A stretch of DNA of 64,000 nucleotides from AP-15 sp963788085 (GTDB lineage: Bacteria > Pseudomonadota > Alphaproteobacteria > ATCC43930 > CGMCC-115725): NCBI GenBank assembly GCA_963788085.1, contig CAWBFS010000071.1, positions 1 through 64,000 on the forward strand. Direction: 5' to 3'. Of the stretch, positions 9,976 through 19,540 are shown piece after piece (position 1 is the first letter of the stretch; each line of letters opens with the position of its first letter). Made by a program: the position numbers and the translations under genes. Under the pieces are notes generated by a model. That model ran no database searches, was not told the origin of the DNA, and worked only from the letters and a program-made list of their open reading frames with translations.

Positions 9976-10250
9976 ATCGAATTCGGTCAGAGTGCGAATG
10001 CCGGCCAGAAATGCGTACCCGATGACAAACAGGCTGAGTACGACGAACCACAGCCTCCCAGGCTGAATTTTCCGCCGACTTTTGGGACTGTCGCACGCAG
10101 CGTTGTCTAGTCGTCTCAGCCATGAATACGGGTTAGTGCTTATCGGTCCACTTGATCCTATCGCAGTGGTAGTCTGTCGCGACCGGTCCGAAACATTGTC
10201 GGGATAACCGGGCGACTTGGGTTTCGGGTAGGCTGACGCGGCGCGCGAGG

Positions 10251-10730
10251 CTATCGCGCCTCCTTAACATGGACGTGCAGATGGCGCCGGCGGGGCTCGG
10301 CGCCGTGCAAGTGCGTTTGGTCTTCAAATTCAACCGGAATAGTAACAAGACGCCCGTGGCGGACCCCGCGCTCGGCAACGACGTGGGCGGCGAAGCGGTG
10401 GATATCGCGCATCGCCCCCCTTAGGACGGCGACCTCCAGGCAACTGACGTGGTCAAGGTGCATGTGCATCGATGCGACCGACAGATCGTGGTGTTGGTGA
10501 AACGACCCGGTGAGGCGCTTGGCCATCCCCCGCTCCAGATGGTCATACACATAGACGAGCGCCGCCACCGCCGCGTGGGGATCGTCCTCGCTGTGCTCTT
10601 GCCGCTGGGCAATCCCTGCTCGAGCGAGATCGCGGATCGCCTCCGAGCGATTCTGATACCCGTATGCAGCGATGACACGATCGAGCGCCGCTACGAGTTC
10701 GTCGTCGAGAGTAATCGTAATACGCTGCAT
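10251..10730 (-). CDS. nikR: Nickel-responsive regulator NikR
   Basis: 159 residues from ATG 10730, chosen over GTG 10745 because a GGAG ribosome site lies 9 nt before the ATG. An N-terminal ribbon-helix-helix (residues 1-45, RITITLDDELVAALDRV) binds DNA. The ACT-like C-terminal domain keeps all four nickel ligands of Escherichia coli NikR at a constant offset of +2 (His78, His89, His91, Cys97), followed by LEVAVLRG. A longer tail rich in His (HLHVHV) may bind extra metal. NikR with Ni(II) represses nickel-uptake genes. It is divergent from a TonB-dependent receptor and a perfect NikR operator lies between them. The gene ends close to the open frame of the downstream membrane protein, with a GGAGG near its stop. 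Confidence 0.95.
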   Translation of the reverse strand: MQRITITLDDELVAALDRVIAAYGYQNRSEAIRDLARAGIAQRQEHSEDDPHAAVAALVYVYDHLERGMAKRLTGSFHQHHDLSVASMHMHLDHVSCLEVAVLRGAMRDIHRFAAHVVAERGVRHGRLVTIPVEFEDQTHLHGAEPRRRHLHVHVKEAR

Positions 10731-10752
10731 CCTTTGACACTCCACAGCGGCA

Positions 10753-10788
10753 TTGTGTATGATGTACGCATATGAGGATCATACACAA
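10753..10788. promoter_or_regulatory. NikR operator
   Basis: GTATGA (10757-10762), 16 nt, TCATAC (10779-10784): an exact match to the established E. coli NikR consensus GTATGA-N16-TCATAC. The symmetry extends to 11-bp perfect arms (10753-10763 and 10778-10788). It starts 23 bp from the nikR start codon and overlaps the predicted start of the TonB-dependent receptor, so it could control both genes. Confidence 0.9.
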
Positions 10789-12896
10789 GGCAGGGCTGCT
10801 TCCCTTCTGTGTCTCGGGTTGGCGCCCGCTGCAGTAGCCCAGGATGCCGGGGAAATCGGTCACGCTTCCCGAGGTCAGCGTATTCGCACCGGCGGATGGG
10901 GCATTTTTCGCGCCGGATACAGCGTCGCAAGGGGTTGTCACCGGCAAAGAGATCGAAGAGCAGCCGGGTTATCGGGTCGGCGAAGTGCTCGAGGTGGTGC
11001 CGGGTTTGATCGCCACCCAGCACAGCGGCGAAGGCAAGGCCAACCAGTATTTCCTGCGCGGCTTCAACCTCGATCACGGCACCGATATCGACATCACGCT
11101 CGACGACATGCCGGTCAACATGCGCACCCACGCGCACGGCCAGGGCTATGCCGATCTCAATTTCATGATCCCGGAGCTGATCAGCACCTTGCATTACAGC
11201 AAGGGCCCTTATTTCCCCGATCTCGGCGATTTCGACACCGCCGGGGCGGTGCAAATAAATTATGTCGACACCCTGCCTCACGACCTCGCCTTGGTCACCG
11301 CCGGTACGCTCGGCTACTACCGCGGGCTCGGCGCGATATCGCGTCCCGTAGGCGCCGGCAACCTGCTGGCCGCGGCGGAATATGTGCACGACGACGGCCC
11401 GTGGACGATCCCGGACAATTACAACAAGGGAAATCTGGTGCTGAACTACAGCCAGGGGAATGCGGACAACGGGTTCTCGTTCACCGGCATGTACATGAAC
11501 GATGCCTTGCATGCGACCAATCAGATCCCGCAGCGCGCCGTCACCGAGGGGCTGATCTGTCTCTATTGCCCGCTCGACCCGACCGACGGCGGCAGCTCGG
11601 AACGCTACAGCTTCTCCACCAAATACGCCGCGACGACCGACACCGGTCAGCTCAAAGCCAATGCTTATTTCATCGGCTACCAACTCCAGCTGTTCAATAA
11701 TTTCGACGGCTTCGTGACATTTCCCCCGCCGATCGGCGATCAGTTCGTGCAGCAGGACCGGCGCAAGATCTACGGCGGAAATGTCAGCTATATGATGCCC
11801 GGCAATATCTTCGGTTTCGACGCGAAAAACACGGTAGGCTTCCAGACCCGCACCGACGACATTCATATCGATCTGGCAGAAACCACCGGCCGGGTGGTGC
11901 GGTTCACCGTGCGCGACGACCATGTGATCGAAGTCGAGCGCCGGCCTCTTCATCGAAAATCGGGTCCAGTGGGCGGACAAATTTCGCACGATGACCGGTT
12001 TGCGCGAGGATCTCTATTACGGCTCGGACGAAAGCACGCTGCAGGCCAATTCCGGCAATATCTTCCAGGCCATCACCAGCCCTAAGGGCAATTTGATCTT
12101 CGGCCCCTGGCAGGATACCGAATATTACCTCAGCGTCGGCCAGGGCTTTCACAGCAACGATTTGCGCGGCGCGCTGACCAATGTCGATGCGCTGGCGACC
12201 GAGATCAACTTCCAGCAGGGCAACCCCACCGTCGTGGCCCAGGGAAAGACGCCGCTGCTGACCAAGGCGACCGGCTACGAGCTCGGGGTGCGGTCGGAGC
12301 CGGTGCCTGATCTCAAACTCGAAGGCGCGCTCTTCGTGCTCAATCTCGCCAGCGAGGCAACGTTCGACGGCGACGAGGCCATGACCACGCCCGGCCGGCC
12401 GAGCCAACGCAAGGGCATCGAGCTGAGCGCCTCCTACAAGCCGCTTCCCTGGCTGCGCCTCGACGGCGATTTCGCCGCCACTCATGCGCGCTATGCCAAT
12501 GGCGACAACGGCGCTGCTGATACGGAGCCCGGCCATCCCGGCAGCTACATTCCCGGTGCTGCCAACGTGATCGCCTCCGCGGGCGCGACCATGGAGGATC
12601 TCGGTCCCTGGTTCGGGGCGTTGCATTTCCGCTATTTCGGCCGACGGCCGCTGATCGAGGACGACAGCGTGACCTCGCGGCCCACGACGCTCTTCGATTT
12701 ACGTGTCGGCTACAAATTTTCGGAGCAGGCCAGGCTGTGGCTGGACATTTTCAACCTGTTCGACAATACCGGCGCGCACCAGATCGACTATTTCTACCCC
12801 TCCCAATTGGCGAACGAGACAGCGCCCGTCTACGACGTCCATTTCAAGCCGGTCGAGCCGCTCTCGGTGCGGCTCACTCTGAGCATGACGTTTTAA
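10772..12896 (+). CDS. TonB-dependent outer-membrane receptor, predicted nickel/metallophore uptake, frameshifted
   Basis: About 700 residues. A signal peptide is split by indels: MRIIHKAGLL from ATG 10772, then LLCLGLAPAAVAQ in another frame. From 10844 the plug domain reads cleanly (VTGKEIEEQPGYRVGEVLEVVPG, YFLRGFNLDHGTDIDITLDDMPVN). The barrel follows, with a frame change near 11945, after which GLREDLYYG...YFYPSQ runs to the terminal SVRLTLSMTF, whose final Phe is typical of barrel insertion. TonB receptors import scarce ligands using proton-motive force. The adjacent NikR operator predicts a nickel or nickel-chelate ligand, as known for NikR-controlled FrpB4 of Helicobacter. The exact start is uncertain; ATG 10759 is an alternative. 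Confidence 0.85.
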
Positions 12897-13034
12897 TCTA
12901 CTGAGTTACAAAATTCGAGATCGTGTATTTTCTATCGCTGACGGCCGCAAGATGTAGTAATTGGGGCTATCTTCATCGGATCGGGGGACGGAATGGACGG
13001 CGGATCGAGCGAGGGGAGTGAGCGTGATTTGCGG

Positions 13035-14330
13035 CCTATGTCGAGGCGCTCGGGGTTGTGTTGGGTCATGCCGATCGACAGCAGCCGATGCATGATTATT
13101 GCCTGGGGCTGTTGATGCCGATTGACCGCAAGAGCGTCGAACCGATGGCGGCCGTGACGGCACCGGGACAGGTCGCTGCCAAGCATCACCTTGTTCATTT
13201 TGGAGGCGCCGTGGTGACGCGCGAGCTGGCAAGGGGCAGACTGGACCCGGCGATCGAGGCGCGGCCCGCCGCCGCGCCCCCGAAGGGGGGTGTGGGGTGA
13301 GATATGGGAGTGGTAGCAGGATAAGCGGTCGCGGTGACGCGCGCTGGCCCCGAGGCCCCCCCCGCCGGGTGATCTCCTGAGGATTGGGGAAGGACCAGGC
13401 GCGCCGGGACAAGGCGAAGATCCCGGAAACGATCGCTTTCCAAACCAAGCCTGAGATCGCTCTTGAGCAGATCAAAGCGGCCGAACCGCCGGATTGCCTC
13501 AGGGTGTGGTGCTGATGGATGCCGGTTACGGCAACGACACGAGGCTGCGAACGGAGATTACCGCGCTCGGCCTGAGCTATGCGGCCGGGATCGGTCCCAA
13601 TACCTCGGCTGGCGACCGGGCGCTGGGCCTTTGCCAGCGCAGCCTGGCAAGGGTATCGGGCGACCACCGAAGTTGCTTCGACGCGACTTGCAGCATCAGC
13701 CGATCGCGGCGAAGGCGCTCGCGCTCCGCCTGCCGGCTGAAGCGTGGCAAACAATCACGTGGCGCGAGGGCGCTGCAGACTGGTTCTTCGCGCTTTGCGC
13801 GGCAGAGGGGGGCCGGCACATCGCGATACCTTGCTGACCGAGCCGCGCGCCGAAGAGTGGCTGCTGATCGAGTGGCCGCCAGAAGAAGCCGAGCCGACCA
13901 AGTATTGGTTTGCCACTTTGCCAGAGGATATCGCCTTCGAACGTTTGGTTGATGTCGCAAAGTTGCGATGGCGGATCGAGCGCGATTATCAGGAGCTGAA
14001 GCAGGAACTCGGGCTTGGTGATTATGAAGGGCGCGGGTGGCGCGGCTTCCACCACCATGCCACTCTCTGTATTGCCGCCTACGGCTTTTTGATCGCCGAA
14101 CGAGGCGCCATCCCCCCCTCTGGACGACATTTCTCCTCGCCGCTCTCGGGATCTGCCATTCCCGACGGTTACCGACCCAGAGGCGCCGCCGATCCGACCC
14201 GAACGGCACATCCCCAACTCGATCGCAACAATCCGAAGGCGCCTCATCGTCGCGCTCGCCAAGACCCTGCCGCGATGCCCTTGCTCAATACGCCGATCCG
14301 GAAGACGGCGAGAATCCTGATTACTGACGC
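13035..14330 (+). pseudogene. Decayed IS701-family transposase
   Basis: Fragments in family order but in several frames: YVEALGVVLGHADRQQPMHD and RKSVEPMAA at 13035-13200, AFQTKPEIALEQIKAA at about 13440, GVVLMDAGYGND at about 13505, and a long C-terminal block EEWLLIEWPPEEAEPTKYW...LRWRIERDYQELKQELGLG at 13850-14090. The region with the first catalytic aspartate is missing between about 13200 and 13420. The final Glu block (RWRIERDYQELK) is intact in sequence only. No terminal inverted repeats were identified. A non-functional insertion sequence. Confidence 0.75.
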
Positions 14331-14455
14331 AGAAGATAGATGGTGCAGAGTCTGCTCTGCGGCCGCCGGTTGGCATTGACCCTCGCTAAAGCTAAACTTC
14401 GGCGGTCTGCCGGCTCAGTCGCTGGCACCTGAACGACCGTTGGGAGGAACCATCG

Positions 14456-16106
14456 ATGCTCGTCATGGACGTGATTGCCGAGATACTGAAACGCGAAGGC
14501 ATCTCGACGCTCTTCTGCTTTCCGACCACCCCGATCATCGAGGCCGCTGCGGCGGTCGGCATCAAGCCGGTCATCTGCCGGCAGGAGCGGGTCGGCGTCC
14601 ATATGGCCGACGGGTTCGCCCGCGTCTCCAACGGCCGCCCGCCGGGGGTGTTCGCGATGCAGTATGGGCCGGGCGCGGAGAACGCCTTCGCCGGCGTCGC
14701 GACCGCCTTTTCGGATTCGAGCCCGGTGGTGTTTCTGCCGCTCGGTCACCCGCGCGAGACGGCGCAACTGTTCCCTATGTTCAAATCGAGCCGTTCCTAT
14801 GCCGCGATCACCAAGTCGGTCGAAGAAGTGATCCTGCCCGAGCAGATCGCGAACATCATGCGGCGCGCCTTTGCTCAAGTGAAGAACGGCCGACAGGGCC
14901 CGGTCATGGTGGAAGTGCCGGCCGATGTGCACAGTCTCGACGTGAGTGTCGATCCGAACGAGTACCGGCAGGTTCCGATCACCCGATCGGCCGGCGACGA
15001 GCGCGACATCGACGAGGCGTCGCGCATGCTGCTCGACGCCTCCTGCCCGATGATCCTCGCCGGGCAGGGCGTCTTTTATGCCGAGGCCACCGAGGAATTG
15101 CGGCGATTGGCCGAGCTGCTGCAGGCGCCGGTCATGACGAATTTCGACGGCAAGAGCGCCTTTCCGGAGGACCACGCCTTGGCGCTCGGGCCCGGCGGCG
15201 GCACCTTTACCGGGCACGGCCGGCATTTCCTGCACAAATCGGATCTGGTGCTCGGCGTCGGCTGCAGCTTTACCAAGCATGGCATTGCCACCCCCGCATT
15301 GCCGCCCGGCAAGAAGATCATCCATGCGACGAACGACACGCGCGACCTGCACAAGGCCTTTGCTGCCGATCTCGGGATCCTCGGCGACGCCAAGCTGCGT
15401 GCTCGGCCAATTGATCGAGGCGGTAAGCGATCGGTTGAACGGCAAGGCGCGCCCGGACGCCGTCGCTCGGGAAATCGCTGGCAAGCGCGAGGAGTGGCTG
15501 GCCCGCTGGCAAGGGAAGCTGCGTTCGGAGGAACGCCCGATCAACCCTTACCGGGTGATCTCGGAATTCATGCGGGTCGTCAACCCGGCCGAGGCGATCG
15601 TCACCCACGATTCCGGCAGCCCGCGCGAGCAGCTCAATCCGTTCTACCGGGCGACCCGGCCGCGCGGCTATATCGGCTGGGGCAAGTCGCACCAGCTCGG
15701 CACCGGGCTGGGCCTCGCGATCGGCGCCAAGGTCGCCGCGCCCGACAAATTCTGCGTCAACTTCATGGGCGACGCGGCGTTCGGGATGACCGGCCTCGAT
15801 TTCGAGACGGCGGCGCGCTGCGGCATCCCGATCCTGACGATCGTCTTGAACAATTCGACAATGGCGATCGAGACGCATGCGATGGCCCTGTCGCACGAGC
15901 GCTACCGGGCGCGCGACCTCGGCGGCAATTACGCCAACATCGCGCGCGACCTCGGCGGGTGGAGCGAACGGGTCGAAGACCCGGCGCAGATCGGCGATGC
16001 GATCCTGCGCGCCCGCCGCCAGACCGAAGACGGGCGCGCCGCGCTGCTCGAATTCATTACGAGCCAAGAGCAGGGCTTCTCGCACCGCCGCGGCGCAGCC
16101 GAGTAG
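14456..16106 (+). CDS. Thiamine diphosphate-dependent enzyme (acetolactate synthase-like), one frameshift
   Basis: About 549 residues. The start at ATG 14456 follows GGGAGGAACCATCG. The N-terminal ThDP-binding Pyr domain holds the activating Glu in CRQERVGVHMADG (about residue 44). A central domain (about 190-320) and the PP domain follow, the latter with GDAAFGMTGLDFETAARCG and VLNNS (cofactor and Mg site). One extra base near 15396 separates the central and PP domains. Both halves are otherwise uninterrupted. The family includes acetolactate synthase, sulfoacetaldehyde acetyltransferase, oxalyl-CoA decarboxylase and benzoylformate decarboxylase. The substrate is not identifiable from the motifs, and no pathway partner lies next to it. 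Confidence 0.8.
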
Positions 16107-16178
16107 GAAGACGCCCGGAGGGCGCGCTTCGAAGGGGGCACCATGTAGCCAACCCTGCGGTCCGGTTGGGCAGCCAAT

Positions 16179-16526
16179 TCACCACCAGGCAAGAGGCCAA
16201 ACGCTCATGCCTTGCCGTCCACAGCGCCGGCAGCGGCATAGCTGGGCATACCAGCCGGCGCCGCACTCATCAAAACCCTCATGTGGGGTGTCCTCCCCGC
16301 AATCTCGGCAGAAGCGGCTGAACCGCTCGGGTCGGTCGCCGGAAAGAGTTTCGCTGCGCCAAGCGAGGCCCGACACTGACGACCAATATCCCAGCGCCGC
16401 GAAAAAACCCTGCAAGCGGTTTGGCCGCATCCCGCCGGCGAGACCGCGGCGCTGCTGCGTCGAGGCAGGACCCACTCGATCGAGAATATGACGAAGGGTG
16501 AAAGGCAGGGCGGCCCGGGCGACCAT
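16179..16526 (-). CDS. Small zinc-ribbon-like protein of unknown function
   Basis: 115 residues from ATG 16526, preceded by GGAGGACGCG, a good ribosome site. The C-terminus looks conserved and metal-binding: CRDCGEDTPHEGFDECGAGW followed by CRCRRCGRQGMSVWPLAWW, giving two CxxC knuckles plus His and additional Cys. The N-terminal 60 residues are basic and low in recognisable features. It stands between the ThDP enzyme and DUF3775, facing the former tail to tail. Similar short zinc-ribbon proteins occur in alphaproteobacteria without known function. Part of the N-terminal half may be frame-shifted. Confidence 0.55.
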   Translation of the reverse strand: MVARAALPFTLRHILDRVGPASTQQRRGLAGGMRPNRLQGFFAALGYWSSVSGLAWRSETLSGDRPERFSRFCRDCGEDTPHEGFDECGAGWYAQLCRCRRCGRQGMSVWPLAWW

Positions 16527-16750
16527 CGCGTCCTCCGATGAGGCGCCGATCTCTCTGCATCAAGCATGCCAGCCGAAATGACTGCACCATCCATGCGTTC
16601 TGGCGCTCAACTCGAAATTCGTCATTGGCACTGGATCGGGCAGCTGCATCGGCCTTAGGCACGAGCCGGACGATTTCATCATCTTTCCTGAGCGTGCGGC
16701 GGGAGCCGGCGAGCCGCCGGCGGCAGATCCGACGTCGTGACGTAAGGCAC

Positions 16751-17152
16751 TCACCCTCTCTCGAAATCCTCGAGCGAGAGGCCCAGGGCAGAGGCCCCCT
16801 CTTCGAGATAGTCGCCGAGGAGCGGGGTGCCGACGAGATAATCCGTCACGCTCGCGATCGTGCTCTCTCTTGCCTCTCGCAGCGCCTCCGGCCAGCTGTC
16901 CGCGTCATAGTCGCCGCGGCCGAGCCACATCAGCGCGAGCAGTTCCTGACGCTCGGGGGGGCCAAGCCCGTCGATTGCGTCGCGCAGCTCCTCTTCGTTC
17001 GGATTGTCCGGCGTGTCGAGCAGGACCTGCCGCTCATCATCATCGGGCGGGTCCGAGCCGCTCGCCGCATCCGGCTCGACCGGCACCTCGGCATCGAACT
17101 CGCGCGCCTTGGCAATGATAAAGGCAAGTCTTTCGAGCGGAATGACCAGCAT
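16751..17152 (-). CDS. DUF3775 family protein
   Basis: 133 residues. ATG 17152 is preferred over upstream starts because GAGG lies just before it and the conserved domain begins at once (LVIPLERLAFIIAKAREFDAEV). An acidic linker (SDPPDDDERQVLLDTPDNP) leads to the helical part ELLALMWLGRGDYDADSWPEAL...YLVGTPLLGDYLEEG, characteristic of the family. It is a small acidic cytoplasmic protein of unknown role, found mainly in alphaproteobacteria. Confidence 0.8.
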   Translation of the reverse strand: MLVIPLERLAFIIAKAREFDAEVPVEPDAASGSDPPDDDERQVLLDTPDNPNEEELRDAIDGLGPPERQELLALMWLGRGDYDADSWPEALREARESTIASVTDYLVGTPLLGDYLEEGASALGLSLEDFERG

Positions 17153-17310
17153 CAGGGTCCTCTTTTCTGATCGTATGCTGAAAGCTAAACGACGGCCGGC
17201 TCGGGCCAGCGCCATTGCTTGACCTCGGGCAGATCGTCGCCGTAGCGGGTGATGTACTGCTTGTGCTCGATGCTAACGCTGGGAGGCAACATCCCGCTCA
17301 GCGGACGAAC

Positions 17311-17740
17311 TCATTTCACAAGTGTCACAGGAATCTTCGCCATCTGGACGACTCTGGGTGGCGACGGAGCCGAGCAACAACCCGCGCAATGCGCCGAGCC
17401 CGCGTGTTCCCATGACGATCTGGTCTGCCTTGAGGCGATGCGCAATCCTGACGATCGTTTCGGCAACTGGACCCAATTCGGCTCGCGTCTCGAACTTCAC
17501 GTTGGCCTCCCGACAGAGCCCGATCGCCCGCCTCAGGGCCTTTTTCGACTGATGAGCCGCGGCCGCCCTGTCGGCATCGGCCGATATGACCCCAGCGATA
17601 TCCGACACCTCAAGCGTCTCCCGGCTTTGAACATTCACCAGAATGATCTCGGCATCCTGCCTGCCCTTGGCGAGCGACACCGCATGGGCGACGGCATGGT
17701 TCGCCTGCGCCGCGCCGTCCACCGGGACAATGATTCTCAT
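17311..17740 (-). CDS. Universal stress protein, UspA family (single domain), 3' frameshift
   Basis: Starts MRIIVPVDGAAQANHAV at 17740. A Usp fold of about 142 residues with the ATP-binding motif GTRGLGALRGLLLGSVA near the end. The uninterrupted frame then turns to nonsense, running on to 17273, but removing one G from the GGG at 17356-17358 restores the normal family ending RVVQMAKIPVTLVK and stop at 17311. It lies near a second, double-domain Usp gene, in a stress-protein neighbourhood. Usp proteins bind ATP or other nucleotides and help cells survive starvation or redox stress. The partner is unknown. Confidence 0.8.
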
Positions 17741-17874
17741 GAGAGAGCCGCCTCCGTCGCGAATTCGGCATGGGGCTGCCAGCCCTCGCCAGGCTCTACC
17801 CGCACTCTGAAGAACTTTACGTAAGCGGTATGCCGGAAGCGAGAGCCTCGCATCTCCGCTGGCTGCTTGATTTA

Positions 17875-18372
17875 TAGTGGCTGGACACGATCGGATCGCC
17901 CCAGGAGCTTGCCCGCGACTACCTCAAGTCGCATGGCCGCACGGCAGGGGACGTCATGACGCGTGAGGTTATCTCGGTCGCCGACACGACCGAACTCGCC
18001 GATGTTGCAATGCTGCTCGAGACAAAAAGGATCAAGCGCGTGCCGGTATTGCGCGACGGCAACCTCGTTGGAATCGTCAGCAGGGCTAATCTCGTACGGG
18101 CATTGGCGGTGGTGAAGAATGAGCCGATGACTGACACCGATCGCGAGGATCATGCCATCCGTGACAAGCTCCTCGGCGACAAGCTGCTCGCCGAGCTGAA
18201 GCGACAAAATTGGGCTGATATCTGGGCGATGGATATCCTTGTGAGAGACCGAGTCGTGCATCTTTGGTTCTCCGACGAGCAATCCGAAGGGGAGAGGCGG
18301 GCGTTGCGTGTTGCCGCCGAGAACATCGCAGGGGTTCAGCGCGTCGAAGAGCACATCGTCCCGGCCCCCTGA
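17875..18372 (+). CDS. CBS-BON protein lacking its first CBS motif
   Basis: From ATG 17956 (AGGGGAC ribosome-like site) come one CBS motif (MTREVISVADTTELADVAMLLETKRIKRVPVL...VGIVSRANLVRAL) and a BON domain (about 60 residues, VRDRVVHLWFSDEQSEGERRALRVAAENIAGV). Coding similarity continues in frame upstream to the TAG at about 17873 (WLDTIGSPQELARDYLKSHGR), the usual linker after a first CBS motif, but that first CBS is gone. So the gene is 5'-truncated. A short product could still be made. Typical full-length relatives are about 230 residues and are thought to sense adenine nucleotides. Confidence 0.6.
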
Positions 18373-18442
18373 TCGCGTTTTTTATGGTCAATCCGGAACC
18401 AGGAAGGCCGGTTCCGCATCGCCCTATCGGCTGAGGGTCACC

Positions 18443-18598
18443 TCATTGCGTCGCCAGATAGGCGGTAACCTCACTAATCAGCTACGGCGTGAGATCTTTC
18501 GAGTTCTCGTGCATGATCTCGTTGGCCCGCGCCATTGACGCGAAGGCTTCCAACTGACGGGCGAGATAGGCTTGGTGCTGCCCGGCCAGCCGCGGCTC
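18443..18598 (-). pseudogene. 3' fragment of a cytochrome c gene
   Basis: Minus-strand translation gives PRLAGQHQAYLARQLEAFASMARANEIMHENSKDLTP, an in-frame TAG, then LISEVTAYLATQ and stop. This is the usual C-terminal part of a soluble class I cytochrome c (heme Met in the NEIMH stretch). The CxxCH half is absent, because the neighbouring Usp gene begins exactly here. A relic carrying both a truncation and a nonsense codon. Confidence 0.6.
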
Positions 18599-19460
18599 AA
18601 TGCATCATCAAGACAGGCACCTCGGCGTGATGCAGCACGCTCTGGGTAAAACCGCCGAAAATCCATTCGCGCATTCGGCTGTGGCCGTAGGCGCCCATTA
18701 CGATCAGCGCGGATTGCTCGGCGGCGGCGGCGAGCAGAGTGTCGGCGGCGCCTAGCCGGTCAGGCCTCAGGTGACGGGTCGATGCATTGAGACCATGCCA
18801 AGAGAGAGCGGTCATCAGCCGGGCGCCCTCCTCGTCCGAGAGGCCCTCTTCCTCGGCCACGGTCGCGATCAGGATCTGCTTTGCCTTCGACAGGAGCGGC
18901 ATTGCCGCGGTTACCGCCCGGGCGGCCTCCGGCGCCGCCTTCCAGGCGATGACAATGGTTTCGGGAAGTGAGACCAGCGGGGTCGCGGGCACGATCAAGA
19001 CCGGTCTCCCGGTGCCGACCAGCGCCGCTTCTACTGTATCGATCGAGACGCCCTGATCATCCGCCGGGCGTCCAATCACCAGCAGGTCTGCCGCTCGGCC
19101 ATATTCGCGAACCCAATAGGCCTCGTCGCCGGTCTGCCGAAGCCACTGCGCCGTGGGGCTCTGCTGGCCGGCCGGGTTATCCTCGATCACCAGCCGCTCA
19201 CGCTCGCAAAAGCGTTGGAACAATTGCCTGGCCGTGTCCTCCCGCCGGGTGGCTTCCTCGTCTATCCGCTCGACGAGGCCGCTGACCATCGTGGTACCGC
19301 TTCCGTCGGTCGCCATGGCCGCCACCATGGCGCCGGCGTCGACGCGAACGTGCAAGAAATCGATGTGCGCATCGAACGCGCGGGCAACCGCCAAAGCCGA
19401 TGTGAAGACGGCATCGTCCGTTTGGTTTCCGGTCGCCGGTACGAGAATTGTCTTGATCAT
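18597..19460 (-). CDS. Universal stress protein, tandem two-domain type
   Basis: 287 residues. Two Usp folds: residues 1 to about 155 (MIKTILVPATGNQ...DLLVIGRPADDQ) and about 160-287 (ETIVIAWKAAPEAARAV...LIVMGAYGHSRMREWIFGGFTQSVLHHAEVPVLMMH). The second carries the G-x2-G-x9-G(S/T)-like motif in degenerate form, so ATP binding may be weak. Duplicated Usp proteins of this kind are common in proteobacteria facing oxygen or redox shifts. The gene has truncated its neighbour, a cytochrome c tail, at its 3' end. Confidence 0.85.
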   Translation of the reverse strand: MIKTILVPATGNQTDDAVFTSALAVARAFDAHIDFLHVRVDAGAMVAAMATDGSGTTMVSGLVERIDEEATRREDTARQLFQRFCERERLVIEDNPAGQQSPTAQWLRQTGDEAYWVREYGRAADLLVIGRPADDQGVSIDTVEAALVGTGRPVLIVPATPLVSLPETIVIAWKAAPEAARAVTAAMPLLSKAKQILIATVAEEEGLSDEEGARLMTALSWHGLNASTRHLRPDRLGAADTLLAAAAEQSALIVMGAYGHSRMREWIFGGFTQSVLHHAEVPVLMMH

Positions 19461-19540
19461 CGGGTCTCCACTGGCCGGTCGGGACCGGGTTACGACAACT
19501 CTATCGAGTTGCCGCCGATCTGGTTTGATCTAGGTCAATT

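Noticed and set aside
10691..11989. Minus-strand open frame of 432 codons
   Set aside because: Antisense to the TonB receptor, whose plug and barrel motifs are clear. It has no ribosome site or recognised motif.
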